Assembly (NCBI GenBank): GCA_031288575.1
Contig: JAITRD010000222.1
Location: 1-25,372 of the forward strand
Source: Treponema sp.
Lineage (GTDB): Bacteria; Spirochaetota; Spirochaetia; Treponematales; Breznakiellaceae
Direction of reading: 5' to 3'
DNA length: 25,372 nucleotides
Below are positions 1 to 7,277 of the stretch, in pieces (within the stretch, counting starts at the first letter, position 1; each line of letters starts with the position of its first letter). A program made the translations under genes and the position numbers. The notes beneath the pieces are model-generated. The model ran no database searches. It saw nothing but the letters and a program-made list of their open reading frames with translations, and had not been told where the DNA came from.

Positions 1-2
1 AT

Positions 3-119
3 AACGGGGTCTTTGCTTCAGGGAATGATGGTTTCGGGCTTTTTAACCGCAATACCGGCGAACCCTATTCAGGGGAAGCCGGCAGGATCATCAGGGCAAT
101 GACAGACGCCGTAAAGTGA
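3..119 (+). CDS. C-terminal end of an unidentified protein (partial)
   Basis: An open frame runs from the window edge to a TGA at 117-119 and gives about 38 residues ending in IIRAMTDAVK. The start lies outside the window. The fragment is too short for a family assignment and shows no membrane segment or known motif. It is followed within 27 bases by a strong palindrome (146-199) that could end its transcript. It is called a gene remnant at the edge because codon use is ordinary for this window and the other two frames are closed within it. Confidence 0.4.
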   Translation, partial: NGVFASGNDGFGLFNRNTGEPYSGEAGRIIRAMTDAVK

Positions 120-145
120 TTTTTAGAGCATGCTGAAACAACTGA

Positions 146-199
146 GCCTGTCCCAAAACTAATTGACTATGCGCTAAAGCGCATGGTTTTGGGACAGGC
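146..199. repeat. Family C palindromic repeat, copy 1 (54 bp)
   Basis: The outer arms GCCTGTCCCAAAAC (146-159) and GTTTTGGGACAGGC (186-199) are perfectly complementary over 14 bp. Inside them lies a second perfect hairpin, ATGCGCT-AA-AGCGCAT. A near-identical copy is at 4353-4406. It sits just after the partial gene, and four T's follow the stem, so it might also serve as a terminator. It resembles REP-like extragenic palindromes; no transposase is nearby. Confidence 0.85.
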
Positions 200-368
200 T
201 TTTGCAATAATGGTACCGGATCAATTGCTTGGGCTTGAACAGTAACTCCCAAGCGGTCTCCGGTTCATAGTTTCATTGTCGAAGTCGTTATATCAAAAAA
301 GGTTTTTTCGAGTATACGATCCTATGGCCTCAATATTTTTACAAACCTTCAGCTTTCTTACCATGCCG

Positions 369-384
369 CGGTGAAATTTCACCG
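369..384. promoter_or_regulatory. Perfect 16-bp palindrome, operator candidate
   Basis: CGGTGAAATTTCACCG is an exact palindrome with no spacer. It lies in the 407-base gap before the glycosyltransferase and 4 bp upstream of a possible -35 element (389-394). That size and placement fit a dimeric regulator site. Its cognate protein is not identifiable here. A short RNA hairpin is the alternative. Confidence 0.4.
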
Positions 385-388
385 TTTA

Positions 389-418
389 TTTACACGCTTT
401 TAACGATCAATTTATATC
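389..418 (+). promoter_or_regulatory. Possible sigma70 promoter for the glycosyltransferase operon
   Basis: TTTACA (389-394) and TATATC (413-418) are separated by 18 bp, which would place transcription start near 425 and leave a leader of about 100 bases. The match is moderate. Apart from the family C repeat and the adjacent palindrome, the rest of the 120-526 gap shows no further convincing feature. Confidence 0.35.
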
Positions 419-526
419 CACGCCGCATATTCTACTTGTTTTACGGGGATCGTGATATGGCGAATTACAAAAAATCCGGGAGCGGAAAGATGATAGTAGT
501 GGTGATTATATATACGGGAGGAGTGG

Positions 527-1702
527 ATGAGAATCGCCTATTTTACCGATACCTACAGCCCGGAGGTGAACGGCGTAACCAATACCCTGTCCAGGCTCGG
601 GGCCTACCTGGATGAAAAGGGTATCCATCATACGATTTTTGTTCCGGACTACGAATATGAGGATGCGCTTCCCCGGCGGGAGAACCGGTATTCTGTTTAC
701 CGGAATCTGTACCGCTTCAAAGGGTTGAAAGCGCCCTTTTCCCCGAAAAGCCGTCTGGCCTTTCCCGACTTCCGGAAAATTGATGAAATCTGCGACGGTT
801 TTAAGCCGGACCTGGTTCATGTAAGTACCGAATTGGGAATCGGCTTCCGAGGTATGCGTTACGCCGTTACCCGCAACCTTCCCCTGGTAATGAGTTACCA
901 CACCAACTACGGCGAATATCTGCGTTATTTTAACCTTGACTTCTTCAAACCGGTATTGGAAAGGTACCTCGCTTGGTTTTACCGTTTTGCCCACCGCATT
1001 CTGGCTCCCTCCCGGCATACCCTGGAAGACCTTTTCCGCAGGCAATACCAGAACCTGGGTCTCTGGTCCCGGGGAATAGATACAGCGCTTTTTAATCCCG
1101 AATACCGGAACGAAGGCCTGCGGAACCGGTTTGGAAAGGACAAATTGATATTTCTTTACGCGGGTCGGCTTTCCCCGGAAAAAAGTCTTGATATGCTGAT
1201 CTACGCAGCCGCCGAAATTGAAGACCGTTTTCCCCGGAAAACAGTTTTTGTGTTCACCGGGGACGGTCCCTATGCCGAAATAATTCGAAGACACAAACTG
1301 CCCAATGTGGTTCTGACCGGATTCAAACGGGGCAGGGAACTTTCGGAAATTTACGCGTCGGCGGATTGTTTCGCCTTTCCTTCGGGGACCGAAACCTTTG
1401 GCAACGCCGCCCTGGAGGCCATGGCTTCGGGCCTGCCGGTAGCGGGAGTGGCAAGCGGCGGCGTTACGGATTTTCTTTCCCACGGAAACAACGCCCTGCT
1501 TTGTCCCGAAGGCTGCCGGGAAGCCTTTTTGGAAAACCTGGTTACCCTTATGGAAGATCCGGTTCTCCGCCTGGATCTTGCGGAGAAGGCCCGGAAAACC
1601 GCCCTGGCCCGGGACTGGAACCGTGTCTTTGACGGCCTCTTAAACACCTATACCACGGTCATTGAGGAACAGCGGCAGCGATACCGGCAGAGGGCCTCAT
1701 GA
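527..1702 (+). CDS. GT4-family glycosyltransferase (lipid glycosyltransferase-like)
   Basis: This 391-residue protein has the two-Rossmann-domain GT-B plan of glycosyltransferase family 4. The N-terminus MRIAYFTDTYSPEVNG, the SYHTNYGEY segment (123-131) and SRGIDTALF (181-189) resemble the SqdX/MgtA/PimB group that transfers sugars from nucleotide donors onto lipids. The C-terminal donor domain has FTGDGP (243-248) and the E-x7-E signature at E289 and E297. The ATG at 527 follows GGGAGG at 517-522 with good spacing. The gene overlaps the radical SAM gene by 4 bases (ATGA), so translation is probably coupled. It likely acts at the cytoplasmic face of the inner membrane on a lipid acceptor. The sugar and acceptor cannot be read from the sequence. 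The family is secure; the lipid role is inferred from motifs and neighbours. Confidence 0.9.
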   Translation: MRIAYFTDTYSPEVNGVTNTLSRLGAYLDEKGIHHTIFVPDYEYEDALPRRENRYSVYRNLYRFKGLKAPFSPKSRLAFPDFRKIDEICDGFKPDLVHVSTELGIGFRGMRYAVTRNLPLVMSYHTNYGEYLRYFNLDFFKPVLERYLAWFYRFAHRILAPSRHTLEDLFRRQYQNLGLWSRGIDTALFNPEYRNEGLRNRFGKDKLIFLYAGRLSPEKSLDMLIYAAAEIEDRFPRKTVFVFTGDGPYAEIIRRHKLPNVVLTGFKRGRELSEIYASADCFAFPSGTETFGNAALEAMASGLPVAGVASGGVTDFLSHGNNALLCPEGCREAFLENLVTLMEDPVLRLDLAEKARKTALARDWNRVFDGLLNTYTTVIEEQRQRYRQRAS

Positions 1703-2952
1703 TCCGCCGCTCTTTGTTGGCCGATCTTTTTGCCCTGGCCTTCGCCCGGCCTTCCCGGTTTCCCGGACAGCTTGTTATCCAGATAACCAATCACTGCAAC
1801 GGAAGCTGCCCCCAATGCGGCATGCGCCGGGAAGCGGAAATCGGGCGGGTCAAACTTCCGGCGGAAACCGTTAAAAAGGCCCTCAAGGACTGCGCCGAAA
1901 ACGGTGTCGATGCGGTGTCCTTCACCGGGGGCGAGCCCTTTATCAACATCCCCGAAATTCTCAAGCTGCTGGATTATGCCCGGGACTTGAAAATTCCCTA
2001 CCTGCGCAGCGGTACCAACGGGTATATGTTCGCCACCGGCGGGGAGGCCGCCGGCCTGGACCGGTTGATTCCCCTGGTAGAATCCCTGGTGAAAAGTCCC
2101 TTGCGGAATTTCTGGATCAGCATGGATTCCGCGGACACCGAAACCCATGAACGGCTGCGCGGCCTGCCGGGGGTAATCGACGGCATCAGCAAAGCCCTGC
2201 CGGTGTTTCACGCCCGGGGGCTGTACCCCGCGGTCAACCTGGGGATAAACCGCTGTATCGCCGGGGAGCCGATTCCGCCCCTGGGCGAAGGGGGAGGCGA
2301 ACCGGCTTTTTTTGAAAAGTTCCGCCAGGGTTTCAGCGCCTTTTTTACCAAGGCTGTTGACATGGGTTTTACCATGGTCAATGTCTGTTATCCCATGAGC
2401 TTTGAAACCCTCGGGCTGGGATCGGAGGAGCCCGCCTATGGCGCCATATCGGACGACATGATGGTGAACTTTTCCCGGAGGGAACTGCGTCTGGTCTTTA
2501 AGGCCCTGCTCCAGACCATACCGGCCTTTAGGAAATCCATACGGATTTTCACCCCCCTTTCGGTACTTTACGCCCTCTCCCGGGAAAATTCCCGGGACCT
2601 GCTTTTCCCCTGCCTCGGGGGGATCTGTTATTTCTATATGGACAGCCGGGACGGCCATATCTACCCCTGCGGCTACCGGGGAGATGAGGATATGGGCGCT
2701 TCCATTGCGGAACTGAGAACATTGTCCGGCGATCAACAACCCTTTTGCGAAAGATGTTTTTGGGAGTGTTTTATGGACCCCTCCCAGCTTTTCGGAATCC
2801 TCCGTTATGTGGTCCGGCATCCCTGCCAGGTGTGGTTTGGAAAGATCCCGGACCGGCAGATGCTGCGCCTTTGGCTTGGGGATATAAAGTATTATCTGGC
2901 CTGCGATCTTTTTGACGGAAGAAAGCCGCCTAAAAGGAGATGGAAAAATTGA
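1699..2952 (+). CDS. Radical SAM protein with SPASM-like C-terminal cysteines
   Basis: A 417-residue radical SAM enzyme. The N-terminal cluster motif is C33-x3-C37-x2-C40 (NHCNGSCPQC), which holds the [4Fe-4S] that cleaves S-adenosylmethionine, followed by FTGGEPF around 75-81. The C-terminal part has C305, C310, C324 and the group C350-x2-C353-x3-C357, fitting a SPASM or twitch-type auxiliary cluster domain used on peptide or other complex substrates. It starts inside the stop of the glycosyltransferase and overlaps the downstream phospholipase-like gene, so all three are probably made together. There is no small peptide gene beside it, so a RiPP role is not supported. Modification of a lipid or sugar intermediate is an inference. 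The stretch around 190-205 is rich in Gly and Pro and may be a loop insertion. Confidence 0.88.
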   Translation: MIRRSLLADLFALAFARPSRFPGQLVIQITNHCNGSCPQCGMRREAEIGRVKLPAETVKKALKDCAENGVDAVSFTGGEPFINIPEILKLLDYARDLKIPYLRSGTNGYMFATGGEAAGLDRLIPLVESLVKSPLRNFWISMDSADTETHERLRGLPGVIDGISKALPVFHARGLYPAVNLGINRCIAGEPIPPLGEGGGEPAFFEKFRQGFSAFFTKAVDMGFTMVNVCYPMSFETLGLGSEEPAYGAISDDMMVNFSRRELRLVFKALLQTIPAFRKSIRIFTPLSVLYALSRENSRDLLFPCLGGICYFYMDSRDGHIYPCGYRGDEDMGASIAELRTLSGDQQPFCERCFWECFMDPSQLFGILRYVVRHPCQVWFGKIPDRQMLRLWLGDIKYYLACDLFDGRKPPKRRWKN

Positions 2953-3539
2953 ATTTATTGAACCATTACAAAATGGCGAAGATGATTTACCGGCAGATGA
3001 AGGAGCAGGGGATGAGCCTCAGGGCTTTCCCCTTTATCCTGGGCAACCTCGTCCCGGATCTTTGCTTTTCATTTTTATTCCGCCGCCATGAATACGGTTG
3101 TTCCCCCCTTCTCCTCAAAAAAATCATCCTCCGGCTGTACGGAGGCCCCTTTGATCCTTCCTCCGCTTTTTTTGCCTACTTCATGGGGATTGTCAGCCAT
3201 TACATCTGCGATTATTTTTGTTATTCCCATTCCCCGGCATTTCAGGGGAATTTGTGGGATCATATAAAATACGAATGGGTTCAGCCTATGCCCGCGCCCG
3301 AAGAAGTGTCCGCCTGCGAACCGGAACGGCGGGCAATAGGTTTTTCCTCCCTGATGGATACCCTGGATGAATACGTCAGACGCCATGACCGCGACCTGAT
3401 GCGGGATGCCGCCGCTCAAACCGACATCGCCATGGGAACGGCCATGGCGGGATGGCTGGCGGGGGCGGTTTTCCGTTCCGCGGAACAGCGTTCCCCTTTG
3501 CCGGCTGCCCTTCGCAATACGCCGGGTGTGGCTGTGTAG
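2949..3539 (+). CDS. Zinc-dependent phospholipase C-like protein
   Basis: Resembles the zinc-dependent phospholipase C/S1-P1 nuclease-like family, whose members bind zinc through spaced His and Asp residues. In numbering from the ATG at 2940, candidates are H9, D40 (GNLVPD), H50, H87 and D91 (SHYICD), H97 and H108. No signal peptide is evident, unlike secreted toxins of the family. The start is chosen from the ribosome site: AAGGAG ends at 2939, directly against the ATG at 2940, which leaves no spacing. A TTG at 2949 lies 9 bases away and overlaps the upstream stop as TTGA. With TTG the protein is 196 residues; with ATG it is 199. As the third gene of the operon it may cut a phospholipid head group or diacylglycerol-type substrate for the pathway, which is inference. 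Confidence 0.75.
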   Translation: MNLLNHYKMAKMIYRQMKEQGMSLRAFPFILGNLVPDLCFSFLFRRHEYGCSPLLLKKIILRLYGGPFDPSSAFFAYFMGIVSHYICDYFCYSHSPAFQGNLWDHIKYEWVQPMPAPEEVSACEPERRAIGFSSLMDTLDEYVRRHDRDLMRDAAAQTDIAMGTAMAGWLAGAVFRSAEQRSPLPAALRNTPGVAV

Positions 3540-3588
3540 GGGTCTTCCCTTAAAAACCGGGGATTCTTTGGCTGCATGGCGAATGTGG

Positions 3589-4329
3589 TTATGATGGCGG
3601 GGTTTTTCTATACCAATATGTATATTTTTCCTTGTATCCTATTTTTTTATACAATCCTTTGGCTATTTCATTGTTGTTTACAACCTGCAAATATGATTTT
3701 TTTATCCCGGCCTTTCCCGCCTCGGACAATATTGATTGTACTATCTCTTTTCCGTATCCCCTTCCGCGTTTATCTTCTTTTATCACAATATCAAATAACC
3801 CGACATATTCATTTTCTATTACGCCATAGCCGCAGCCGGCTACTTCATTATTTAATTCTTTGTAAACAACAATCTTGTTTCCGGTGATATTTTTTAACAT
3901 AGTTTTTAATGTTTCTATAAATTCACCTTTAATATTGTTGTTTTTTATAAATCCGTTTATCCATTTTTCATTAAAATCAATATGGATATTTATTCCGGGA
4001 TAATTTTCTTCCAGGATCTTTATATCATCACATATTTGAACCGATGTTATATCAAGTGCTTCGTAGTTTAGGGCTTCCAATTTTTTGTCGATTGTTTTAT
4101 GTTCATCACATTTTACCAGTTTATAAACCACCGGCAAATTATATTTTGCATATAAGTTTTTACAATGTTGTATTTTTTCTTCCAGGTTGATTTTAGAGGG
4201 ATATATTGGATTTATTGAATTGGCCCTTTTGGTATATCCGTTGGCCAGCCTAATAATCCATCCGTCATATACCACGGTTTGTATAGACGGCCATGCGTTC
4301 ATTGATAATTCCTCTATGGTAAAATCCAT
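3589..4329 (-). CDS. GNAT-family N-acetyltransferase
   Basis: 246 residues. The C-terminal half carries the acetyl-CoA site RGRGYG (188-193) inside DIVIKEDKRGRGYGKEI, then the beta5/alpha4 region QVVNNNEIAKGLYKKIGYKE (215-234). The N-terminus (AWPSIQTVVYDGWIIRLANG, then TKRANSINP) matches a subgroup with an N-terminal non-catalytic GNAT-like domain. The substrate is unknown. The minus-strand ATG at 4327-4329 follows AAGGGGA. Its base composition is strikingly AT-rich, with many AAA, AAT and ATA codons, against GC-rich neighbours on both sides. It is convergent with the phospholipase-like gene and has the family C repeat cluster just upstream. Recent horizontal acquisition is likely. Confidence 0.88.
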   Translation of the reverse strand: MDFTIEELSMNAWPSIQTVVYDGWIIRLANGYTKRANSINPIYPSKINLEEKIQHCKNLYAKYNLPVVYKLVKCDEHKTIDKKLEALNYEALDITSVQICDDIKILEENYPGINIHIDFNEKWINGFIKNNNIKGEFIETLKTMLKNITGNKIVVYKELNNEVAGCGYGVIENEYVGLFDIVIKEDKRGRGYGKEIVQSILSEAGKAGIKKSYLQVVNNNEIAKGLYKKIGYKEKYTYWYRKTPPS

Positions 4330-4352
4330 TTTTATTCCCCTTAGATGCCAGC

Positions 4353-4406
4353 GCCTGTCCCAAAACTAATTGACTATGCGCTAACGCGCATGGTTTTGGG
4401 ACAGGC
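4353..4406. repeat. Family C palindromic repeat, copy 2 (54 bp)
   Basis: Same 54-bp layout as 146-199: 14-bp perfect outer arms (4353-4366 and 4393-4406) and an inner hairpin ATGCGC-TAAC-GCGCAT. I see a single-base difference, in the inner loop. It lies between the start of the GNAT gene and the other palindromes of this gap. Both copies are followed by TTTTG. Confidence 0.85.
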
Positions 4407-4410
4407 TTTT

Positions 4411-4459
4411 GTAGTTTTTCAGGCTTTTAGCCTGCGAACCTTTGGTTCGACAAAACTAC
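4411..4459. repeat. Two hairpins closed by an outer stem (three-way junction)
   Basis: GTAGTTTT (4411-4418) pairs with AAAACTAC (4452-4459). Between them stand two adjacent perfect hairpins: CAGGCT-TTT-AGCCTG (4420-4434) and CGAACC-TTT-GGTTCG (4435-4449). The whole 49-base block can fold as a three-way junction. It is not a tRNA: it is too short and lacks the needed arms. Its role is unknown. Confidence 0.75.
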
Positions 4460-4472
4460 GGAATTTAAGGTT

Positions 4473-4502
4473 GCTTTCCCAAAACTTCAGTTTTGGGAAA
4501 GC
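4473..4502. repeat. Short family C relative: 13-bp perfect hairpin
   Basis: GCTTTCCCAAAAC (4473-4485), loop TTCA, and GTTTTGGGAAAGC (4490-4502). The CCCAAAAC/GTTTTGGG part is shared with the arms of the family C repeats, so it looks like a form lacking the inner hairpin. Confidence 0.75.
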
Positions 4503-4579
4503 CTCAATCATAGCCGCCATTGTGTGTTTTTCGTTTTTCGGCTCTGCTATCACCCGGTTTGCCTTTTACGGCTTAAGGT

Positions 4580-4916
4580 AAAAGTAAATGCAGGAGCCCT
4601 GCTATCAGCCCCCCTGCCGCAGATAGCCCGCCATCCCTCCCTCATCCCGAAATTTCTTTCCCCCCAACAGGCCAAGCCTTTACCTCCAATCTTCCAAACA
4701 GAACAATAAGGCCGGCTGGGCGGGCAAAATGCCCCAGGGGGTCAGAGGACCCCGCGGGTCCTAAGACCGAAGCTTTGCGCCATCTGACCTTCAAGAAAAC
4801 GACAAAACTTACTAGCGCACGGCAAGCGTGACCCCCTGGGGCATTTTGCCCTCCCAGCCGGTCATTTTTGTTACAGTTTTTATTATAAGCAGTAAACGCA
4901 TGAGCCGCCCAGGAGC
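4580..4916 (+). repeat. Family A composite repeat, copy 1, with 33-bp long-stem hairpin
   Basis: The left part (about 4610-4710) contains the family marker GCAGATAGCCCG and a CATCC/TCATCC-rich tract, ending in GAACAATAAGGCC. The core is a hairpin with arms 4712-4744 and 4829-4861 that pair at 32 of 33 positions. The 84-base loop holds GACCGAAGCTTTGCGCCATC and, only in this copy, an extra hairpin AGGACCC-CGC-GGGTCCT. The right part begins TCATTTTTGTTAC. With the family C cluster it fills most of the 775-base gap before the helicase. I see no gene in the gap and nothing clear in 4917-5090. Outer limits are approximate. Confidence 0.8.
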
Positions 4917-5104
4917 TTGATCTTCTCCTTGAGAGCTGTTATTATGATTTCAGTTATACGGCGAAGCGGCTGTATATGGTGTCCCGCAGTGGTGTAGAAA
5001 AGGTCCTTTCCTTATGTAGTTCCGGCCCCTATCCTGCGCTCCGCCGGGATTATTCGGTAATGTATCTGCATTATTGAAAGATTCTTATCGTTATTAAGGA
5101 ATAT

Positions 5105-7081
5105 ATGACGACCGACAACCATCCCTTCTCTTCCTTCGGTTTATCCGATGCGGTGCTTGAGGCTTTAACCCGGAAAGGGTTTACCGCCCCAACTTCTATT
5201 CAAAAGATTGCTTTGCCCCGGCTTTTAGCTGACGAGGGGCATCTGGTAGTAAGGGCCCGGACCGGGACGGGCAAAACCGCCGCCTTTGGGATTCCCCTGG
5301 TGGAACACCTTACCCAGGCGGGGCTTGGTCCCGGCCGGGCTCCCCGCTCGCTCATCCTTACCCCCACCCGGGAACTGGCCCTTCAGGTTTCCAAGGAAAT
5401 CGCTTCCTTTATATCCGGTTCCTATCCCCGGATCAGCGCTGTCTACGGCGGGGCGTCAATCAGAAATCAAATTATCGACCTGAAACGGGGAACCGAGATT
5501 GTGGTGGGTACCCCCGGCCGTGTTATGGACCTGATGGAACGGAAGGTTTTGGATCTTTCCATTATTGACTGGTTCATCCTGGACGAAGCCGATGAAATGC
5601 TGGACATGGGTTTTTTTGAGGATGTGGAAACCATCCTCAAGGCGGTCAAGCCTGAGCGCCGGGTGGCCCTTTTTTCCGCCACCATGCCCGAAGCCATCCT
5701 CAGGATAGTCCGGCAATATATCGGGGATGTAGAAATCCTTGAGGATGTCGCGGCGGAGGATGAAAAACCCGCGGTGGATCAGTATTACCTGGTGGTTAAA
5801 AAAGAGGACCGCCTTGAGGTTCTCCGGCGCATCATTGACGGCTCGGAGGGCTTTTACGGCCTGGTTTTTTGCGCCACCAAAGCCGGAACCGATGAGCTGG
5901 CCCGGCGGCTTATCGAGGGAGGGTATCCCGCGGAGGCTATTCACGGGGATCTTTCCCAGGAAGCCCGGGAGCGGACCCTGCGGCGTTTCCGTTCCCGGAT
6001 TACCACCATCCTGGTTGCCACCGATGTAGCCGCTCGGGGGCTTGATATTGAACGGCTTACCCATGTGATTAACTGGGACCTTCCCGCGGACCGGGAGACC
6101 TATGTCCACCGCATAGGCCGGACCGGCCGGGCTGGGAGGCGGGGCAAGGCCATAAGCCTTGCCCTTCCCGCGGACCGGGGCCGCATGACCCATCTTTCCC
6201 GGAGCATGGAGCGGACCCTGGGGAGCAGGATTCAATGGAAGAAGGTTCCCCAGATCAAAAAGGTGATGAAGGCCGTCAGGGTTCGGATCTTTGAGGCGGT
6301 GGTTGCCGCCTTTCCCGGAAGCCTGGCCGCCGCCGGGGCGTCTCCGGAGGAAGATGCCCTGCCCGGGCTGAACCATGCCGAAACGGGCCATATCGAAACG
6401 GACCTTGCCGAAGCGGGGGGCATGGACGGTCAAAACGCCGAAGAGGTTTCCGCGGACATTCAGGACCTTCCGGAACAGGAGGCCGGCCCTTCCGAGGCCG
6501 CCCCGGATTTAAGCGCCGTTACCCCCCTGCTTTCCCGGTTAAGCCGGGATTTGATAGAAAAACTCGGCAGCGAAGGGGCGGTGGAGGCTTTGATCAGTTT
6601 AACCTACGGGGACCTTCTGGATCCGTCCCGGTACGGGCCGGTAACGGAGTTCTCGGAGATTGCCCCCCGGGAAGAGGGGCAGGGACGGCCCCGGAGCCGG
6701 GGCGGCGCCTTCCGCCGGAGAAAGGAAGGGCAGGATTTTTGGGAGGAACACCGTTTTGAGCACCCGCCGGAGCGCCGCCCGGAACGCCGCCGGGCCCGGT
6801 ACGGCGAGGGGGGGGCTTCCTTTGAGGATGCCGCCCCCCGGGGGACGACCAGGGTTTATGTGGGGCTTGGCCGCCGGCACGGCGCTTCCGCCCGGGATGT
6901 GGCGGGGCTCCTTATGCGGGCCGGCGGCATACCGGGGCATCTGGTGGACGCCATAGAGATGCGGGATTATTGCGCCTTTGCCACCTTGCCGGCGGATGCC
7001 GCCCGGAGGGCCTGCGTTTTTTCCCGGAATACCCCGGAAGACCCCGCCATTAAGCCGGCCTCTCCTCCCCGGGTGCATTAG
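5105..7081 (+). CDS. deaD: DEAD-box ATP-dependent RNA helicase with DbpA-type RNA-binding domain
   Basis: 658 residues. The helicase core shows motif I ARTGTGKT (51-58), Ia PTRELALQ (87-94), TPGR (136-139), II DEAD (160-163), III SAT (191-193), V ATDVAARGLDI (305-315) and VI HRIGRTGRAGR (335-345). An acidic, Ala/Glu-rich segment (about 400-480) and an Arg-rich stretch (about 525-580) lead to a C-terminal DbpA-like RNA-binding domain (about 583-645). This is the DeaD/CsdA architecture, which unwinds structured RNA in ribosome assembly, cold response and mRNA turnover. AAGGA at 5096-5100 supports the ATG at 5105. Its stop codon shares a base with family B repeat copy 1. The family is certain; the exact gene symbol is less so. 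Confidence 0.95.
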   Translation: MTTDNHPFSSFGLSDAVLEALTRKGFTAPTSIQKIALPRLLADEGHLVVRARTGTGKTAAFGIPLVEHLTQAGLGPGRAPRSLILTPTRELALQVSKEIASFISGSYPRISAVYGGASIRNQIIDLKRGTEIVVGTPGRVMDLMERKVLDLSIIDWFILDEADEMLDMGFFEDVETILKAVKPERRVALFSATMPEAILRIVRQYIGDVEILEDVAAEDEKPAVDQYYLVVKKEDRLEVLRRIIDGSEGFYGLVFCATKAGTDELARRLIEGGYPAEAIHGDLSQEARERTLRRFRSRITTILVATDVAARGLDIERLTHVINWDLPADRETYVHRIGRTGRAGRRGKAISLALPADRGRMTHLSRSMERTLGSRIQWKKVPQIKKVMKAVRVRIFEAVVAAFPGSLAAAGASPEEDALPGLNHAETGHIETDLAEAGGMDGQNAEEVSADIQDLPEQEAGPSEAAPDLSAVTPLLSRLSRDLIEKLGSEGAVEALISLTYGDLLDPSRYGPVTEFSEIAPREEGQGRPRSRGGAFRRRKEGQDFWEEHRFEHPPERRPERRRARYGEGGASFEDAAPRGTTRVYVGLGRRHGASARDVAGLLMRAGGIPGHLVDAIEMRDYCAFATLPADAARRACVFSRNTPEDPAIKPASPPRVH

Positions 7082-7262
7082 GCTAAATTTGACTCGCAAA
7101 ATTCTGTGAAATTACCGCAGGGGAGGGAAAAAGGCCGGGGAAAACGCTTGTAGAGTCCGCCTTCGCTATCTTCGATACGCTTCGGCGGGGAATTCCAAAT
7201 ATTTTCCCCGGCCTTTCCCCCTCCCCTGCGGGCTTGCTCAGATAAGCGGGTCAGGTTTAGCC
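7081..7262 (+). repeat. Family B structured repeat, copy 1 (182 bp)
   Basis: The ends are a 17-bp imperfect inverted repeat: GGCTAAATTTGACTCGC (7081-7097) and GCGGGTCAGGTTTAGCC (7246-7262), 14 of 17 pairing. A second, inner stem of 28 bp (7117-7144 with 7202-7229) pairs at 26 of 28. The core holds GCTTGTAGAGTCCGCC and a CCGCC...GGCGG hairpin with TATC-TTC-GATA at its tip. It begins at the last base of the helicase stop codon, so it would be transcribed as the helicase mRNA 3' end. It could act there as a processing or stability structure. Confidence 0.85.
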
Positions 7263-7277
7263 GGAAAGGGGGATAAT

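Noticed and set aside
457..612. Small + strand frame beginning MANYKKSGSGKMIVVV upstream of the glycosyltransferase
   Set aside because: Most of it overlaps the first codons of the glycosyltransferase in another frame, and nothing else supports translation.
1648..2820. Long minus-strand frame opposite the radical SAM gene
   Set aside because: It is antisense to a clear enzyme gene; long antisense frames are common in this GC-rich sequence and it shows no motif.
4411..4459. tRNA-like fold
   Set aside because: Only two arms plus an outer stem in 49 bases; no T-loop, no acceptor end and no anticodon arm of proper size.
4580..4916. CRISPR array or integron attachment site
   Set aside because: There is no regular repeat-spacer spacing and no cas or integrase gene; the structure is a single long hairpin with flanks.
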